A stretch of 64,000 nucleotides of DNA. It comes from Vermamoeba vermiformis (taxonomy: Eukaryota; Tubulinea; Echinamoebida). How positions within the stretch are numbered: position 1 is the stretch's first letter; each line of letters starts with the position of its first letter. The position numbers and the translations under genes are program-made. Below the pieces are notes generated by a model. That model saw nothing but the letters and a program-made list of their open reading frames with translations, made no database searches and was not told where the DNA came from. Below, in pieces: positions 59,001-64,000 of the stretch. The stretch covers positions 434,001 to 498,000 of the forward strand of contig JBEWZL010000278.1 in assembly GCA_045837725.1 (NCBI GenBank), written 5' to 3'.

Positions 59001-62000
59001 TGGGTGACGCATTGATTCAACTCGCCAAGATGAAAACGACCACCGATGTTAGAAGCAGAGTAATCAAGAAGCTTTACAAACAAGCTAGCGAAGAGCTCCG
59101 CAAATCACTGGACATCAATGTAGACTTCAAAGGTTTCGAGTCGGTCTTCCAACGCATTCAAACAATGTACATTACTGCTTCGGACGACAAAGAGACTTAC
59201 AAGCGAAGAAAGATGATGTTCTACGGAATTTCCAAGATCTGCAAGCACCTCTACAATCAATTGCTACAGCATCGAGAGGCTATTCTACGCGTAGATCAAA
59301 CTTCCGTAGAAGCACTGGGAAGGCTCGAAGAGATGCAGAAGATTATGGACGAGCACGGAGAGACTTTGAAGGCGATTCAAGACCTTGATTTTGCAAATGT
59401 CAGCAATACGAACAACAAAGAGACTACAGCGACTAGACCGCGTTCAGGATCAACTGGAGGAGTGAATCCATTGCGTGTTTCGGCAAAAGCGAAGAATCCG
59501 TTGTACGTGCCGGGTTTTCGTGGTTCAATTGACATCTTCGGAGCGAAGGCAGCGAACAATAATTATTCGCAGCCAGTAATGAGCAAGTCAAAGTCTTTAA
59601 CAGCGACAAACTCCGAAGACAAAGATTTGTACGGTGGTGATCCTCTCTACAACCAAGCAATGGAAGACGATGAATTAAGTCAACTGTTCCGAGGCGCTTA
59701 CACCGAGGAATTGTCTCCAGTTCCCAGCACTAGCGGTAATGACACGCTGCCGTCACCTCGTTCAAAGTTTAGCAAAAAGCCAGGCTTACTAAAGACCAAG
59801 TCCACCTCCGCTCCAAAGATTCAGCGACACCGTAGAACTGTGTCTGATCCACTCGGCAAAGAAGATATGACTTACGAAGATCGAGTTGCTTATTACAACA
59901 GAATAACTACGGAAGTGACTAGCATTTGGAGCGATTCACTGCTTCAATACGCCTCTATGAAGAAGTCGTTTACCTCGGCGGAATCTTTGTTCACCAAATC
60001 AGCCGACGTTTTGACTAAGCTCATCGCCATCGATGCTAAAAATGACGATGTTATTCGTAGAAACGTCGAGTATCTCAAGACTAAAGCAAAGGGTACGTGC
60101 ATAGCTCGCTCTAATTCGAGGATCTAATCTCATTCTTGCAGCAAATAAAAAGCTTCACTTCGCCATCTCCGAGCTGTACAAGGTGCTCGAGAAGCAAGAA
60201 AACCATAAGAATGACGAGTCAATGCTGTACGCTTGGGGAGAGTGCTTGTTGGAATACGCGTCGTGCTTTTTCACGGAAATCGAACGGTTCACCCAACTGC
60301 ACGCCGAAGCCGGTCAGAAGTTCGAGCGATTGTTGAAGATATCTTCAACGTATTTGGATAATTATGTTATCAATTTGCTTTGCAAGCAAGACAGGTAAGG
60401 GTCCTTATTAGTACTCTACGAAAAACAACTAACAAATGTTGTTTCAGAACGGCTCTCGAGCAATTGATCCTGCTCCTTCCTTCATGCCCTTCGTTCCTGG
60501 AAAGAATTAAAGCGTTGAGTGACAAGTTCACTGCGATTAGTTTTGAAGGCAGCTCTCAATTGACAGGTATTATTATTATATTGATTTGTTCATGAAACCA
60601 AGCGCTAATCCGTGCATCGAAGATGATATCTTGGACCAAATCTTGCCAGTGCTCCCTCACTTGCAAGAAGTCAATTTCAGCTTCGTGAAGTCTGTCACCG
60701 ATAGCAGCTTGGCGGTTATTGCCAAGAAAGCGCCGCAATTGCAAAAAATCAACCTTTCCAATTGTACAAATATCACTGACGAGGGTATTCTCGTGATGTG
60801 CAGCAATTTGAAAGAGCTTCAAGAGATCAACTTGGCAAATTCGAGCATCACTGACGAATCCGTGCAACACTTGGTGACACATTTGCCGAGTAAGTTGATG
60901 CTAGCGTATTGTTGACAGCTAACGAATGTCGTTGTAGAGCTGAAGAAGCTGGACTTGGAACGTTGCAAGATTACCAATGCAGCTCTGCGGCACATCGCTC
61001 AGGCTCGGAGTCTAGCGTGTTTGGAAAGTTTATCGTTCAATCGCTGTTTGAAAATCGAAGACTCAGGCCTTGCTGCGTTTGAAACACGTAAGTACTGCAG
61101 ATTAATTTCGCGTTGCTGGGTTAGCTAACTTAAATTCGAAGAAAAATGCCCGAGCCTGAAGAATATCGAATTGAACGGTTGCTCACAGCTCACTGTAGAA
61201 GCAATTCGTTCTATTCTTGTGTCATTTCCGAACCTCACAAGCTTGTCCCTCGAATCGGACTACAGCATCAATGACGAGTGCGTCAGCATTATCAGCGGCT
61301 TGACAAAGTTGGAAAAGTTAAATATGCGCAACACCAAGGTCACGAGCAAAGGCTTGGTCCACTTGACTGCTTTGCTCAACTTGACTTATTTGGATATTTC
61401 AAAGTGTCCTATTTTGCCGAAGATCAAGGAGGCCAACAAAGTGCCCGACGCCTCTTCCTCGCAAGATTTCACGCCCGAGGAGCCCGGCAATTTCTCTAGT
61501 AAGATTGATACCGTATTGCAACGTATTTATACTAACGACGTTTTCAAGCATTGGTACACAATTTCGAGGGAATTGAACGTGAAGAGTTGATCGAGGTTGA
61601 CAAGTCGTTGGAGGCATTCATGGAAGTAGTAGGACCTCGCCTTAACACGCTGTTGATGGCACAGTGTCCTACGATACCGAATTACTACTTCTCGTTGCTG
61701 GGCCGCAAGCTAGTGGGACTGTTGCAGACTCTCGACTTATCAGAGAACCGCGAATTGACTACGGAGGCGCTCATTAGCATCACAAAGGGATCTCCAAACT
61801 TGGAAAGTCTTACGCTTGACGCGTGTCGGTTGACGGATACCGGTGCATTTGCTATCGCAGACAACTGTCTGAGAATCAAACACTTGAACTTGTCGCGATG
61901 CAGCGTATCGGATAGCGCGTTGAGTTACTTGGGTTTGAAGTTGAACAAGTGTCAGACGTTAATCTTGGCCGGCAATTTTGCCATGACAGATAAGGTAATA

Positions 62001-63315
62001 GCACTTCGGATAGAATTCCATTAGCTAACTCGTTGCTAGGCAATGACCTCAATCGCCAATCATATGAAGAGCTTGAGACATGTTAATGTGGGCTCTTGCA
62101 ACAAAATTAAGGTAAGCCTTCGAATCCACGAGTACGTGATCTAATACACAACTGAAGGACGACGGAATAATAGACTTGCTGTACGCCATTCCTGAAGTCG
62201 AGTTCATCAACTTGGAGAACTGCAACATTTCAAATCGCACTTTACAGAAGATCGGCGCAATTTGCACGAACTTGAAGACACTTATTATTGCAAGGTGTAC
62301 TACGATCAATGACGGTGGTATTGAAAACTTGGTGTCCGGCTCCAAGACGTTGCGCAAGCTAGATCTAACTGGACTCAACTTAATCGGTGATAGAGTACGT
62401 TAATTCAACGGTGGATTGCAAAGTTTGCTAATGTTCTCGTAGGCATTGATCGCCATTGCAAAATATTTGCCGTACTTGGAGCACATTGTGTTGAAGAACT
62501 GCGACAACGTAACTGAAAAGGGTATTGCGACGTTGGAGTCGAACAAATCCTTGAAGTCGATGATATTGCCTGAAAAGGATTTCAAGTTAATCAAGGTAGG
62601 TTGTCGCTGTTTAGGATAACGAGTATATTAACATCTATCTAGGAACTCGGAAGCGCTTTGAAAGATCCAAAAATCAACACGCTGATCTACAAACCTATTT
62701 TGATCAACTCTGCAGAAAAACGACGAAACCCGTCGGTCGGAGGTAATACACCTGTAACCAACCATTTTATCGATGTTAATTTTTGCTGTAGAAGCGGAAC
62801 TGCTTGAAAAGCACGCAACCATTCACAAGCGCCGTAGACAGTTGCGAAAAGAGAGTACTGGCGAATTGCCCGAAATGCCATTACAGTTGTCAGTCTCTGT
62901 TACCTCTGACACGGGCTCTGAACTGTCAACAAGTACCAACTTGACTGATTCTGACTCCACGGCACAGAACTCTCCTCGAGCTTTTCGAATTAATTCCCCA
63001 CTTCAATCGAGCAATTCTTCTGTACAGGCTCCCAACTCGCCTCTCTTGACCCCTAGATCTCCTCGCACTTACGTAGATTTCAACACAAAGTTTACGTACA
63101 AAGAACTCAGTGCTAAGGAGAAGCCAAAAGACTGTGATGCTCAGAACTTAGAGGTATGGAAATTCTGCTGTTACTTTCCAATTCTAATATTCCATCTGTA
63201 GAAATACTTGAATGAAGAGGAGTTTATCAAAGTATTTGGTACAACATCTGAAGAGTTCTACAAGTTGCCAAAGTGGCGACAAAATCAAAGGAAAAAGGAC
63301 CTAAAGTTGTTTTAA
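56069..63315 (+). CDS. Giant CLU - TPR - LRR - villin headpiece protein
   Basis: Roughly 25 exons encode about 1,900 residues. A basic N-terminus (MEETQGKKKRNKRGGG) precedes a CLU domain: KFKKLYHLAHDFVYAANTF, YGGDSRNDEYAMKAAAHELK, YGSSDAGTNVHCDVPELNEK and DGRFYLLDFARTLPPEGPDV. TPR-like helices follow (KFESALRALPDSFMTLYQWG), then a Ser/Pro-rich disordered region with KSKSLTAT and STSAPKIQ. AMN1/FBXL-type LRRs run from about 60600 to 62590 (LQKINLSNCTNITDEGIL; LRKLDLTGLNLIGDR). A Ser/Pro linker leads to the last 40 residues, which are a villin headpiece: KYLNEEEFIKVFGTTSEEF, LPKWRQNQRKKDLKLF. CLU proteins bind RNA and mRNPs of mitochondrial proteins; headpieces bind F-actin. Linking mitochondria-related mRNA to actin is inferred. 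All junctions hold the frame. Confidence 0.83.
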
Positions 63316-63880
63316 TTAATTGTAAATAATAGTTGTAAAATGTTTTTAATCAATTTTGTTTTGGATTATCTTCATTATGTAGCTGTGCAGCACCTAACTG
63401 TCTCCAATTGAGTAATAATGCAGCTACTCAACATGTTGACTGTGGAATTCTGTTGGTGAGAATAAATTTGTGTTTCTTCACTATGAATAAATTATGTGTA
63501 GTTTTAATTTTTTGCTTTCTCCTCCATGAATACACTTAAAAAATAAATAGCTCACTTTAGTGTATTTCTGAGCATAAATATTTTGTAAGGGGTTAGGGTT
63601 GATAGATTTTGGAGTCTAGTTTTTCATTGTGTGGTAGTACAGTGTATCTGTTGCTATTGGATCTAGTAGAAGGATTTAAAACCGTGTAGTACACAATAGT
63701 CTGTTCACAGTGGTGGAATTCTTGCAGGAACATTGTCAATTTCCTGTGGGCAAACAAAAAATTCTGTGATGAAATCCTTTACTAAGTTATCACTATGGAA
63801 ATTCGCTGCACCAAACAAATAGTGGCTAAGCCTCCTTTGCTAATTATTGTATTACACTAAGAACAACAGTTGTGACTGTG
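63316..63880. other. 3' flank with telomere-like hexamers
   Basis: This stretch follows the CLU gene stop. It is noncoding in the plus-strand frames examined. AATAAA-like signals lie near 63460-63490. It contains GGGGTTAGGGTT. The base texture differs from the gene-rich area and leads into retroelement remains at the right edge. Confidence 0.4.
63587..63601 (+). repeat. Short interstitial telomere-like repeat
   Basis: AAGGGGTTAGGGTTG contains two adjoining TTAGGG-type units. It is too short to prove telomeric origin. Confidence 0.4.
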
Positions 63881-64000
63881 CTGGTCATGATTAAATATTG
63901 TTGCTGCCAAGTATGAGATTCATCAGCTGTTGGAAGGTGGCAGGTGTATTTGTTAGACTGAAGGACATGATGTTATATTTGAATGAACCCTCCTCTGTGA
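63881..64000 (-). mobile_element. Ty3/Gypsy-type LTR retrotransposon fossil, reverse-transcriptase fragment
   Basis: On the minus strand the right edge shows a reverse-transcriptase segment with the block LTNTPATFQQLMNLIL, the hallmark of Ty3/Gypsy polymerases. The element continues past the window. What is visible is broken, and the readable similarity fades leftward, so it is an old, decayed insertion. No LTR was located. The true left end is not fixed. Confidence 0.7.

Noticed and set aside
1-64000. tRNA, rRNA, CRISPR array or bacterial contamination
   Set aside because: No cloverleaf with a GTTCRANNC loop, no rRNA core and no regularly spaced repeats were seen; introns throughout argue against bacterial DNA.

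Overview
The window is nuclear DNA from a compact, moderately AT-rich protist genome. It holds about 22 protein genes on both strands. Nearly all are broken by many short spliceosomal introns, mostly 45-150 nt, with GTAAGT/GTACGT-like donors, CTAAC-like branch sites just upstream and AG acceptors. No bacterial-style operons, tRNA, rRNA or CRISPR arrays were seen. The gene set (class C GPCR, F-box/Kelch/BTB adaptors, CLU protein, villin headpiece, S53 peptidase, CYP51-like P450, DUF1275 protein) fits a free-living amoeboid protist such as Amoebozoa or Heterolobosea. The lineage cannot be fixed from the sequence alone.

Layout. 0-4 kb: 3' part of a membrane-anchored S41 peptidase, then a P450. 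4-9 kb (minus): two tandem paralogs in which an F-box is fused to a degenerate eEF1A-like translational GTPase. 9-12 kb (minus): F-box/WD40 protein ending in a CaaX box. 12.7-22.5 kb: three paralogous PA-like + seven-TM receptor-like genes, two forward and one inverted, with a secreted S53 peptidase between them. 22.7-25.7 kb (minus): a small Cys-rich secreted gene and an FBXO21 homolog. 26-30.6 kb: collagen-like glycine-rich protein. 30.9-34.8 kb: class C GPCR whose ectodomain is a glycine-betaine-type OpuAC binding protein. 34.9-37.8 kb (minus): BTB-LRR protein. 38-45.6 kb: acidic protein, CDCA7-zinc-finger/chromodomain protein (minus), REM-like coiled-coil protein, DUF1275 membrane protein. 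46-53 kb: F-box/beta-propeller gene, P-loop NTPase, LZTR1-like Kelch-BTB-BTB gene (minus). 53.3-63.3 kb: tail-anchored coiled-coil protein and a giant CLU-TPR-LRR-villin headpiece protein. The right edge carries a degraded Ty3/Gypsy fossil.

Functional themes. Seven of the genes look like cullin-ligase substrate adaptors (five F-box, two BTB). Four look like surface receptors. Two secreted or membrane peptidases lie near them. Candidate novelties are the F-box/eEF1A-like fusions, the OpuAC/class C GPCR, the CLU-LRR-VHP protein, the CaaX-tailed F-box/WD40 protein, and a perfect 12-bp palindrome, TGACACGTGTCA, found five times and always inside introns. All gene models were built by eye from splice signals and reading frames, so individual junctions are provisional.
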